DNA of 64,000 bases, from assembly GCA_016712315.1 (NCBI GenBank), contig JADJRG010000019.1, forward strand, positions 124,001 to 188,000, given 5' to 3'. The first letter of the stretch is position 1. Every line of letters begins with the position of its first letter. Position numbers and translations under genes: made by a program. The notes under the pieces are model-generated. The model had not been told where the DNA came from and did no database searches. It worked only from the letters and a program-made list of their open reading frames with translations. This document shows positions 37,301 through 44,655 of the stretch, one piece after another. The stretch comes from Nannocystis sp. (lineage in GTDB: Bacteria > Myxococcota_A > Polyangia > Nannocystales > Nannocystaceae).

Positions 37301-40300
37301 TCGGGGATGGTGAGCTTGATGGCGGCGCTGCCGCCCTCGACGGTGATCGGGCGGTGCTCGACGATGCCGCTGCGCTCGAGGATGAGCAGGCCGCGGGCGC
37401 GGTCGAAGGGGGAGCGGACGAGCAGGGTGGCCTCGGCGCCGGGCTCGTAGCTGCGGCGATCGGGGACGAGGTCGACGCGGCGCTGATCTTGATCCCAGAT
37501 CACGGCGTCGTCGCCGTGCACGTAGAGGGTGGTGGTGGTGAGGTTCTTGCGGCCTTGCTCGTCGGTGACCGCGGCGCGCAGGGTGTAGGCGCCTGCTTGC
37601 TCTAAGGACAGGTCGCAAGTGACAGGCGCGGGGCCCGAGACGGGGGCGCAGGAGCCGGCGCGGATCTGCTCGGTGCTGTACTCGTAGGTCCAGACGCCGT
37701 CCTTCTCGACGGCCTTGCGCTCGGTGACCTCGCGCTGGAGGGTGATCTCGAGGGGGCGGCCGCTGAGGCGGTGGCCGTCGAGGTCGACGACGACGGCCTC
37801 GACCTTGGCTTGTTCGCCCTTGCGGTAGACGGTGCGGTCGGCGCGGAGGCCGGCGTAGTGGAGGGCGGGGTGGACGACGTAGGTGCTGCGGCCGGCGATC
37901 GCTTGGCGGTTCTTGTCGGTGACCTGGCCCTCGAGGGTGTAGGCGGCGGTGACGGGGGGATCTGGATCCGGGGCGGGCGCGGGCGCGTCCGGGTTGCTGA
38001 GGTCCTTCTCGATGACCTTGAGGACATGCTCGACGGGCCACTTGCCGCTGGCCTCGAGGGTGCCGCTGCCTTGGGCGACGAGCATGTCTTGGCCGCCGAG
38101 GCCGAGGTGGCGGTAGCTCCACGGATCGGCCCAGCCGCGGCCGAAGGTGAAGCCGACGTTCTCGGGGCCGGCCGGGGAGAAGCCGCTGGACTGGCGGCGC
38201 AGGGTGTAGCTGACCTCGCCGCCGACGAGCGGGGCGCCGTGCAGGTAGGCGCCGCGGATCTCGGCGCGTAGGGTGTCGCCGAAGACGAGCGGGGCGGCCT
38301 CGCCGCGCTCGACGGCGACCTCAAACTCAGGGGCGCGGTAGGCCTCGACGGCGATGGTGTGCGTGAAATATTCGGTGGTCGAGAACCAGCCGCCGACCTC
38401 GAGGTTGAAGGTGTAGTCGCCGAGGTCGCTGCCCTCGGGGATCGGGAGGTCGATGTTGAAGGCGCCGAGAGGGCCGACGGGGAGCTCGCCCTTGGCGATC
38501 TCGGCGCCGCGGGGGCTGGTGAGGGTGTACTTGGCCTTAAAATCGGTGTGCCAGAGGGCGACGCCGCCGGCGGGCTTGCGCTCTTCGCTGCGGAGGATGC
38601 CGGCGAGGTGGATGGTCTCGCCGGGCTTGTAGGGCTGGCGATCGCTGTAAAAAAAGGCGCGCGGCTCGCCCTCTCGGACGTCCCAGCGGTTCCACCAGCG
38701 GCCGGTGATGTCCTCGCTGAGCGGCATGTAGGCGACGTCGTCGCCGCGCTTGGCGGTGACCAGCAGATCGGTGTTGGCGAGCCTGGCGAGCTTGACCTCC
38801 GCGAGGCCGTCGGCGCCGGTGCGGCCGCTCCAGAGGCGCTTGCCGTCGCTGCTGGTGTCGAGGAGCTCGAGCTCGACGTCCGCGAGGGGCTCGCCGCGCT
38901 CGATGCTGGTGACGAAGAGGACGCCGCCGTCGTTGTCGAGGGCGCTGGTGATGCCGAGGTCGGTCACCTGGACGGGCTGGACGTGGGTGAGGCGGCTGGT
39001 GTAGCCCCAACGGGTGAACGGGCTCGAGCGCAGGGCGAGCAGGAGGACCTTGCCAGGGGCGAGCATGGGCGCGAGATCGAGGCCGAGGCGGAGGGGGCGG
39101 CGGCGGGAGGCCTGGACCTGCTCGGTGCCGCTGTAGGTGGGCGGCGGTAGCTCTTCGGGCCAGGTGCGGTCTTCGCGGAACCAACGGTTCGCGAGCATCT
39201 TGGGGAGCTCGTCGAGGCCGAAGGGGCGGGCGCGGACGTCGAGGGTGGTGACGCCGCCGACGGCGAGCATGAGGCGACGGGCGGCGCCTGTCTCGATGAC
39301 GGCGGGGTCACGATGAGCGGCGGCGAGGGCGAGGGAGGGCTCGACGGGGTTGACCTTGACGCGGGCGGTGTAGGGCTTGGCGAGGCGCTGGCCGTGGATG
39401 TCCGCGACGCCGGCGTCGACGGTGATGGTGTAGGCGGCGTCGCCCTCAAATTCGCCGGTGAGGTAGATCCCGTGCGACGCGGTGATCTTGAGGCCCGGGA
39501 CCTCGGGGGTGACCCGGACCTTGGCGCTGAGATCAGCGGGGGCGAGCGGGGTGGTCGCGGCGATGTAGAGGCCGCCGGTGGGCGAGCACTCCCAGGAGCC
39601 GCACGAGGGGCCGCTGAGGGTGAGCGGCGGGTAGGTGGTGAAGACGTGCTTGATGGCGGCGCCGCGGTTGGGGCCCTCGCCGTAGGCGCCGGCGGGGATG
39701 GTGAGGGTGTGCTTGGTGTTGGCGGCGAGGGGCCCTCTGGGGCGGAGGACGAGGATCCTGTCCTTTGGGCCCTGTCCCGTGAGGTAGCGGGTGTTGTCGG
39801 GGAGCTGCGGCCACTCGGCCTCGGGGACGAGGGTGAGGGGGATCGCGGCGCCGCCAGCGGTGAAGGTGAGGGCGGCGGCGAGCTGCTCGCGGCGGATCTT
39901 TTGGTTGAAGCGCAGGACGATGGGGGCGTCGAGCAGGGCGCCGACCGAGTTGTGATAGGGCTCGGCGCTCTCGAGCTCGAGCGCGGGGGTCGTGAAGGTC
40001 CAGCGCAGCTCCTTGGCGAGGGCGCCGCCGAGGGTGGAGCGGGCGCCCGCGGGGACCTTGACCGTGTAGGTGGTGGAGTAGGGGAAGCGGCCCTCGGCCT
40101 CGTAGGTGAGCGCCTCGGTGCCGAGCCAGCGGAGCTTGCCGGGGGGCTGGGGATCGAGGGTGAAGGGGGCGGCTTCGCGGCGCAGATCGGCGACGGAGGC
40201 GAGGGGGACCATCGGCTGGTCGAAGACGATGCTGAGCGAGTCGACGAGCGTCTGCGCGCCGGTAGGGCCGTAACGGAGGACCTTGAGGGGGCCAGGGGCG

Positions 40301-40599
40301 GCGGCGACGGGCGGGACGAGGGGCGGCGGCTGCGGCGGCGGGAAGGGGAGCTGGATCTCCTCGCTGACGCTGGCGGGGAGCGCGGGGCCGGCGACCGGGA
40401 GCAGCTCGCGGGCGAGGTCGCCCTCTCGCAGCTCGAGGGGCGGGAGGCCGGCCCAGAGGTCGAGCGCGGCCGGGGCGGTGGGCTCGATCTTCGGCTGGGG
40501 TGTCGGCTGTCCTTGCGTACAGGCGAGGGGGAGGCCGAGCAGCGCGGCGAGGCGGAGGGCGGTGCGCGGGCGGGTGATCGAGCGGTGGGGGCGGGGCAT
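34378..40599 (-). CDS. Alpha-2-macroglobulin-type lipoprotein with thioester
   Basis: 2073 residues from the ATG at 40599 (signal peptide ending LLGLPLAC, C27); the frame extends to 40947 without export features. Order: Ig-like N-terminal domains, macroglobulin domains with FFYSDRQPYKPGETIHLAG, then MPENLTTFRIMAVAID (the alpha-2-macroglobulin hallmark). A thioester motif CTEQ follows, with Cys1554 and Gln1557 in the expected YAYECTEQVAS context, then the alpha-helical toroid (RLIARQNGDGGFRYW) and a terminal domain with LLLFADRLPAGIYTYSY. It would trap proteases in the periplasm or at the surface. Bacterial members are usually about 1500-1900 residues. A Gly-rich insert (GVGGLGLVGYGRGGGG) sits before the hallmark. 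No penicillin-binding protein 1C partner is adjacent. Confidence 0.93.
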   Translation of the reverse strand: MPRPHRSITRPRTALRLAALLGLPLACTQGQPTPQPKIEPTAPAALDLWAGLPPLELREGDLARELLPVAGPALPASVSEEIQLPFPPPQPPPLVPPVAAAPGPLKVLRYGPTGAQTLVDSLSIVFDQPMVPLASVADLRREAAPFTLDPQPPGKLRWLGTEALTYEAEGRFPYSTTYTVKVPAGARSTLGGALAKELRWTFTTPALELESAEPYHNSVGALLDAPIVLRFNQKIRREQLAAALTFTAGGAAIPLTLVPEAEWPQLPDNTRYLTGQGPKDRILVLRPRGPLAANTKHTLTIPAGAYGEGPNRGAAIKHVFTTYPPLTLSGPSCGSWECSPTGGLYIAATTPLAPADLSAKVRVTPEVPGLKITASHGIYLTGEFEGDAAYTITVDAGVADIHGQRLAKPYTARVKVNPVEPSLALAAAHRDPAVIETGAARRLMLAVGGVTTLDVRARPFGLDELPKMLANRWFREDRTWPEELPPPTYSGTEQVQASRRRPLRLGLDLAPMLAPGKVLLLALRSSPFTRWGYTSRLTHVQPVQVTDLGITSALDNDGGVLFVTSIERGEPLADVELELLDTSSDGKRLWSGRTGADGLAEVKLARLANTDLLVTAKRGDDVAYMPLSEDITGRWWNRWDVREGEPRAFFYSDRQPYKPGETIHLAGILRSEERKPAGGVALWHTDFKAKYTLTSPRGAEIAKGELPVGPLGAFNIDLPIPEGSDLGDYTFNLEVGGWFSTTEYFTHTIAVEAYRAPEFEVAVERGEAAPLVFGDTLRAEIRGAYLHGAPLVGGEVSYTLRRQSSGFSPAGPENVGFTFGRGWADPWSYRHLGLGGQDMLVAQGSGTLEASGKWPVEHVLKVIEKDLSNPDAPAPAPDPDPPVTAAYTLEGQVTDKNRQAIAGRSTYVVHPALHYAGLRADRTVYRKGEQAKVEAVVVDLDGHRLSGRPLEITLQREVTERKAVEKDGVWTYEYSTEQIRAGSCAPVSGPAPVTCDLSLEQAGAYTLRAAVTDEQGRKNLTTTTLYVHGDDAVIWDQDQRRVDLVPDRRSYEPGAEATLLVRSPFDRARGLLILERSGIVEHRPITVEGGSAAIKLTIPETAVPNLHVAVVLVRGRVDVPGAPPGQDLGRPAHAAGTVELQVSSAKKRLTVELAPERDELAPKDTLRLGLTTRGADGKARPAAVALMVVDEGVLSLLGYKTPDPLAFFHRPREGGAGIYDLRSFLLGREEPPKAPEPPPAPDTVVLPQTAVPGSFRASPYGGAFAAGNDDADVWGGLTGTEVGEAYGVGGLGLVGYGRGGGGTGVESKRSSKIVAEAAAPAALDASAAMANPVSLRALFASTAYWNPEVRTDADGRATVEIPMPENLTTFRIMAVAIDPEEADRFGSADATVRVRKPIMLRPSLPRFANFGDKFEASVMVDNQTREPQAVLVGARALGVTFTGDGQQTLEIPAGESRELRFPITIDQVGRLRMQFAALANLGRDAAEVTIPINLPVTRQAFADYGVTDASIARAIKAPQNALPGYGGLELSLASTALTGLEDAASYLITYAYECTEQVASRILPIVLLGPILDSFKIEGAGDKASRDALIKEGVQRLIARQNGDGGFRYWDNPSRSWPYLATWVTFALLEAKRGGAQVDQPALDRAMRYLQRYIDSGEETGWGRYYDHTSRTFALWLLSREGRGADSFDRVWANRSKLPLYAEALLMSAAHKYGRVRERDQVRKSLLARAREDARVARFVESKSEGDADGLQLLMHSDVQTDAIALMALLEINPADPLLPKVMASIMDDRDPKRGGRWLTTHANAWALLAADRYFQTVEKQPPDYVARIWLDQSYAGEQQFRGRSMAVTEQTIPMARLQAAPEQTLTLAKEGPGKLYYRLGLRYAPAELKVAAEAQGFVVYRTYEAVGQGAEKPPEGAVRQLEDGTWQIKAGTTVKVNLTLVAKDRANFVVVDDPLPAGLEGQNSRFQTTLQDLGARVSFGEGGAPQLFFRSSGARPWIADWWYPWWTWDHTELRDDRLLLFADRLPAGIYTYSYIARATTIGDFVLPPIHAEGMYTPERFGHSASGRVVVTE

Positions 40600-40707
40600 A
40601 CGAGCGCGGCGACTATAGCGCAGGAGATCGCGATTTGCGGCGCTGACGGCGCCCGAATTCGTGCGGCGCCCCTTGGCGCGGCGGGGCGCTTGGAGGATCC
40701 TGGGGGC

Positions 40708-41106
40708 ATGTTCGAACGGCCACCCGCTGTCACCCGCGCGCTGCTCACCCTCAACGCGCTCGCGTTTATCGGCCTCGGCGCGGGCTTCTTGGCGTGGCCC
40801 TCCGAGATGGCGGCGACGGTGGAGATCGAGGCGACCAGCGCGCTCGCTCGCGGTGACATCCGCGCGGTGTACGGCGGCCTCGAGCTCGGCTTCGGGGTCG
40901 GGCTGCTGCTCGCGCGCGACCGGGTCACGGTGGGCTTCGCGTGCCAAATTCTGGCGCTGGTCTTCGCGGGGCTCGTGGCCGCGCGAGCCGGCTCGATGCT
41001 CGCGGAGGGGGTGCCCCCAGCGCCGGGGCCGCTGCTGCTGGGGATCGAGCTCGCCGGGCTGCTCAGCGCGTTGCTCGCGCTGCGCCAGCTACGCGTCGCT
41101 CGCTGA
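40708..41106 (+). CDS. DUF4345-like small membrane protein
   Basis: 132 residues from the ATG at 40708 with four hydrophobic helices (LNALAFIGLGAGFLAWP, AVYGGLELGFGVGLLLA, VTVGFACQILALVFAGLVAA, LLLGIELAGLLSALLALRQL). The RAVYGGLELGFG segment and four-helix layout fit the DUF4345 group of unknown function. It is divergent from the alpha-2-macroglobulin gene and overlaps the 3' end of the converging kinase gene by 18 bases. No role can be assigned. Confidence 0.7.
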   Translation: MFERPPAVTRALLTLNALAFIGLGAGFLAWPSEMAATVEIEATSALARGDIRAVYGGLELGFGVGLLLARDRVTVGFACQILALVFAGLVAARAGSMLAEGVPPAPGPLLLGIELAGLLSALLALRQLRVAR

Positions 41107-42465
41107 GGGCAGGCGGACCTCGACGCGGGTGCCGCGGCCGAGCTGGGAGGTGATCGTGAGCTCTCCTCCCATGATCTTCGCGAGCTTGTTGACGATGGTG
41201 AGGCCGAGGCCGGAGCCCTCGTGGGCGCGGGTGGAGGAGGCGTCGGCTTGGGTGAAAGGCTCGAGGATCGTGGCGAGCTGATCGGCGGGGATGCCGACGC
41301 CGGTGTCGCTGACGATGAGGTGCAGCCAGTCGCGGCCGTGGGCGACGACGCGGGCGGCGCTGAGGGTGATCCGGCCGCGATCGGTGAACTTGATGGCGTT
41401 GCCGAGGAGGTTGACGAGGATCTGGCGGACGCGGATCGGGTCGAGCGTGACCTCGCCGAGGGGGCCGGCGAGCTCGACGACGATGACGTCGCCGCGTTGG
41501 GCGGCGAGCGCCTCAAACGTCGCCTGGAGCTCGCGGATGAGCCCTTCGATGGGGAGGCGCTGGGGGTGGAGCTCGAGGCGATCGGCCTCAATGCGCGAGA
41601 GATCGAGCACGTCCGAGATGAGGCCGAGCAGGTGTTGGCCGGCGCCGCGGATCCGGGTGATGGTGTCGGCGTGCTCGCCGAGGGCGTCGCCTAGGTCCTC
41701 CTCGATCAGCTCGCTGTAGCCGATGATGACGTTGAGGGGGGTGCGCAGCTCGTGGCTCATGGTCGCGAGGAAGGTGGTCTTGGCGGCGTTGGCGGCGATC
41801 GCGTGCTGGGCGGCGGTCTTGGCCTGCTCCTCTTCGGCGAGGGCGCGGTCGCGCTGGCGGGCGGCCTCCTCGACCTGACGGATCGATCGCTGCTTGAGGG
41901 CCTCGGAGTAGTCGGCGATCCAGAGGAGCGCGACGGTCATCGCGAGCAGGGCGATGAGCTGAAAGAGGGCCTGAGAGCCAGGTGGCGTGAGGTTGATGAG
42001 CTCGACGCCAGCGCGCTCGGCGCTGAAGATCGCGATCACGGTGGCGACGCTGATCAGCGCCCAGAGGAGGCCCGCCCGGCGGCCTGAGATCACGAGCGCG
42101 AGCACGGGCTGGAGGGGGATGAGGACGGCGAAGGGGGCGGTGACGCCGCCGCCGGTGAGCATCGAGTAGGCGACGCCGATGCTGATGAGGGCGGTGATCC
42201 AGTGGCCAGCGAGCACGAGGGCGCCGCGGCGGACGAGGAATGCGCCGAGCGCGGCGAGCAGGCAGGTGACGACGGTGTTGATGAGGCCTAGCCAGCGGGT
42301 CTGGGGGGTGGCGACGAAGAAGAGGACGACGCCGAGCAGGGTGCCGACGAGGACGATGAACCACGAGATCCCGAGGGCGAGGATGGCGCGGCGCTCACGG
42401 TCGATGTCGCCGCGGAGCTGCGGCGGGACGGCGCGGGCGAGCCGGCCTTCGAGCTTGAACGCCAC
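41089..42465 (-). CDS. Membrane sensor histidine kinase
   Basis: 458 residues from GTG at 42465 (MAFKLEGRLARA); upstream sequence in the same frame has no coding character. Six helices (about residues 30-185) form a sensor region resembling the MASE type, a coiled segment (186-225) follows, then HisKA with ATMSHELRTPLNVIIGY (phospho-acceptor H238). The ATPase domain has the N box RVRQILVNLLGNAIKF, G1 DTGVGIP and G2 EGSGLGLTIV. No response regulator is adjacent, so it is an orphan kinase, as is common in myxobacteria. Its 3' end overlaps the convergent DUF4345-like gene. Confidence 0.88.
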   Translation of the reverse strand: MAFKLEGRLARAVPPQLRGDIDRERRAILALGISWFIVLVGTLLGVVLFFVATPQTRWLGLINTVVTCLLAALGAFLVRRGALVLAGHWITALISIGVAYSMLTGGGVTAPFAVLIPLQPVLALVISGRRAGLLWALISVATVIAIFSAERAGVELINLTPPGSQALFQLIALLAMTVALLWIADYSEALKQRSIRQVEEAARQRDRALAEEEQAKTAAQHAIAANAAKTTFLATMSHELRTPLNVIIGYSELIEEDLGDALGEHADTITRIRGAGQHLLGLISDVLDLSRIEADRLELHPQRLPIEGLIRELQATFEALAAQRGDVIVVELAGPLGEVTLDPIRVRQILVNLLGNAIKFTDRGRITLSAARVVAHGRDWLHLIVSDTGVGIPADQLATILEPFTQADASSTRAHEGSGLGLTIVNKLAKIMGGELTITSQLGRGTRVEVRLPSASDA

Positions 42466-42601
42466 GGGTCGATTGTCGCAGATCGCGGAGAAGTCGGCGG
42501 CGCGCGGTCGTGTTGGATCGGCGGTGTAAGCGCCGTTTAAGCGGTTGGCCGCGCGGTGTGTCTGCTGGGGTTGGTGCGCGTCGGCGCGCGTCATGGGGCG
42601 T

Positions 42602-42630
42602 GGGGACGCGCGGGGACGCGCGGGGACGCG
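42602..42630. repeat. Three tandem copies of a 10-bp unit
   Basis: GGGGACGCGC-type unit repeated three times (42602-42630) in the 234-base divergent gap between the kinase gene and the lipoprotein gene at 42700. It is the only clear structure in that gap apart from the ribosome site at 42690; I see no convincing promoter. Confidence 0.6.
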
Positions 42631-42699
42631 CCTATCTGCGTGAATTCTCGATCGTGTTTGCTGATGGTGGCTGATACGAAGGTCCACTGGAGGTGAACG

Positions 42700-43386
42700 A
42701 TGAAGAGACGAAGCGCGTTGTTGCCCTTGTACATCGCCTTGGTGGTCGCCGGCTGCGCGAAGGAGGCGCCGACGGCGGTCGCGGCGGCTGAGCCGGCGAA
42801 GGTTGAGCCGGCGGAGGCGCCTAAGGCGCCGGTGGAAGCGGCGGCGGATCCGGCGATCTCGACCGGGAAGTGCGACGAGAAGCAGGCGGCGATCTCGCAG
42901 CAGGCGGACCAGCGAGCGCAGCCCTGGGGGATCACGCAGCACTTGGCGAAAAATTTCCCGGACATGAAGGTGTCGTGGCTGATGAAGGAGGCGCCTTATC
43001 AGAACTTCGTGGTGAAGACCGGGGCCGAGAAGTTCGGCCGCTGCGATGACAACGGCTGCTTCCTGTTCGCGGCGCCGACGGCGGTGATCGAGGCGGCGGT
43101 GCAGAAGTCGATGACCGGCGAGGTGCACGACCCAGCGGCGTTGGGGCAGGCGCTCGGGCTGCCGGCGAAGAACTTTGAAGGGCCGCTGCGGATGATGACG
43201 CTGGACCTGCGGGCGAGCGAGGCGTGCGTGCGGCTGCCGGTGGATGAAGACCCGGGGGTGTGGAAGTGCCAGAGCGAGGCGGACAAGGACTGCTTCGTGT
43301 TCGGCGGCTACACTTCGGGTAAGGTGCCCGAGCTGATGGTCATCAACGCCCCGGTGGCGCAGGCGACGGTGAAGGAGATCCCATGA
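42700..43386 (+). CDS. Lipoprotein of unknown function
   Basis: 228 residues from the ATG at 42700, preceded by GGAGGTGA. Canonical lipobox LVVAGC (C19), a short Ala/Pro/Glu tether (about 22-50), then a 175-residue soluble domain with six cysteines (KCDEKQ, RCDDNGCFLF, ACVRLP, KCQSEADKDCFVF). I recognise no family. It overlaps the next small gene by four bases (ATGA at 43383), so the two form an operon. Confidence 0.7.
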   Translation: MKRRSALLPLYIALVVAGCAKEAPTAVAAAEPAKVEPAEAPKAPVEAAADPAISTGKCDEKQAAISQQADQRAQPWGITQHLAKNFPDMKVSWLMKEAPYQNFVVKTGAEKFGRCDDNGCFLFAAPTAVIEAAVQKSMTGEVHDPAALGQALGLPAKNFEGPLRMMTLDLRASEACVRLPVDEDPGVWKCQSEADKDCFVFGGYTSGKVPELMVINAPVAQATVKEIP

Positions 43387-43631
43387 GCGTCGACGCAGAA
43401 GAGGTGGTCCTCCAGAGCCCGCTGATGTACCGGGTGCTGCGCGAGCGGGGCGGCGCGCTGATCCTCGAGGCGGTGGTCGGCGGGGCGGCGATGTACGCGG
43501 TGCGGGTGCGCCTGCTGCCGAGCGAGGCGGCGGAGTTCGCGGCGCAGGGGGCGAGGTTCAGCGATCGCCTGGCGCGGGAGATTATGGCGAATCCGCGCCT
43601 GGGCGGGCGCGCGTACGATCCGGCGGATTGA
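43383..43631 (+). CDS. Small protein of unknown function
   Basis: 82 residues from the ATG at 43383, overlapping the lipoprotein stop. Cytoplasmic, no signal peptide; MYRVLRERGGALILEAVVGG and LPSEAAEFAAQGARFSDRLA suggest a small beta-alpha domain. Translational coupling is the best evidence that it is real. No function assigned. Convergent with the phosphatase-fold lipoprotein gene, 14 bases away. Confidence 0.65.
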   Translation: MSVDAEEVVLQSPLMYRVLRERGGALILEAVVGGAAMYAVRVRLLPSEAAEFAAQGARFSDRLAREIMANPRLGGRAYDPAD

Positions 43632-43645
43632 GGGCGATCGCGGGC

Positions 43646-44620
43646 TTAGATCGGCGTGTAGGCGATCCGTACAGCGACGGGGTTATGGTCTGAGAGGGGC
43701 GCCCCCTCGGGATCGACGAACTCGGGGGGGATCTGCCATTCGACGGCCTCGAGGGCGATCGTCGCGCCGTCCCTCGTGAGCACTTTGTCGATGAGGATGG
43801 TGCCGCACTCGAGGTGCTGGCAGGCGTCCGTGAGGCCAGCTCCTTGCATAATGGCGTTGAAAGGGGCGACGTCCTCGGGGTCGTTCTCGCGCAGGTTAAA
43901 GTCGCCCGCGACGATGACAGGGTAGCCGTGGGCGACGGATCGGGCGAGGATCTCGGCGGCGAGGGCCTCGGCGCTCTGCTGGCGAATGATGAGGTCCTGG
44001 GGGCAATTCCCGGCCTCCATGTGGAGGTTGTAGACGTCGATGTCGACGCGGGCGCCGTCTTCGCCCTCAACCATGGTCGTGCGGGCGAAGGACCAGCCCT
44101 TGGTGGCGAGGCAGTCGCTGGCGCAGTCCAACTGACCGTGGCAGGCGCCCCAGCCGATCCGCTGGTGATCGCTCATCGGGTAGTTGGAGAATCGATTGAG
44201 CCCGTCGCCGAGATCGACGATGTCGGGGATCTCGCGCCAGGGGGTGGTCTGATAGGGGTGCTCGGCGTCGGCGGCGAGCTGGGCGTGATAATAAAAGTCC
44301 TCCTGGACGAGCACGAGATCGTAAGCGTTGAGGAGCGGGCTTATGAAGGGGATGTTGACCTCCGGGTTGGAGCTGGAGATCCCCTGGGGCAGCCCGGCGA
44401 CGTTGTAAGTGAGGAGGGAAAATTCACCCGGCGGAGGGAGCGGGAGCGGATCCGTGGCGGCGGTGGTCTCGGCGGCGGTGGCCGCTTCGGTGGTGGCGTC
44501 GGTGGCGGTGGTGGTGGTGGTGGCGTCGGTGGCGGTGGTGGCAGGCGCAGGTGCGCAGGCGGCGGCGAAGGCGAGGAGCAGCGGAGAGCGGGGCGAAGGC
44601 GCGCGGTGGAGGGCGGTCAC
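43646..44620 (-). CDS. Secreted endonuclease/exonuclease/phosphatase-fold lipoprotein
   Basis: 324 residues from GTG at 44620 (MTALHRAPSP). The frame is open far upstream but only as antisense of the next gene. Signal peptide ends AFAAACAP (C22), then a Thr/Ala/Asp tether. The EEP fold motifs are in order: SLLTYNVAGLPQ, DVYNLHMEAGN, VIVAGDFNLREND and LSDHNPVAVRIA. Extra cysteines (GACHGQLDCASDCLA) suggest disulphides outside the cell. Sphingomyelinase, DNase or phosphatase activity all fit the fold. It lies 35 bases after the NTF2/PqqB-like fusion gene on the same strand. Confidence 0.8.
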   Translation of the reverse strand: MTALHRAPSPRSPLLLAFAAACAPAPATTATDATTTTTATDATTEAATAAETTAATDPLPLPPPGEFSLLTYNVAGLPQGISSSNPEVNIPFISPLLNAYDLVLVQEDFYYHAQLAADAEHPYQTTPWREIPDIVDLGDGLNRFSNYPMSDHQRIGWGACHGQLDCASDCLATKGWSFARTTMVEGEDGARVDIDVYNLHMEAGNCPQDLIIRQQSAEALAAEILARSVAHGYPVIVAGDFNLRENDPEDVAPFNAIMQGAGLTDACQHLECGTILIDKVLTRDGATIALEAVEWQIPPEFVDPEGAPLSDHNPVAVRIAYTPI

Positions 44621-44655
44621 GCGAGGGACGTTATCACGCGGGCGCGCGTGGTTGG

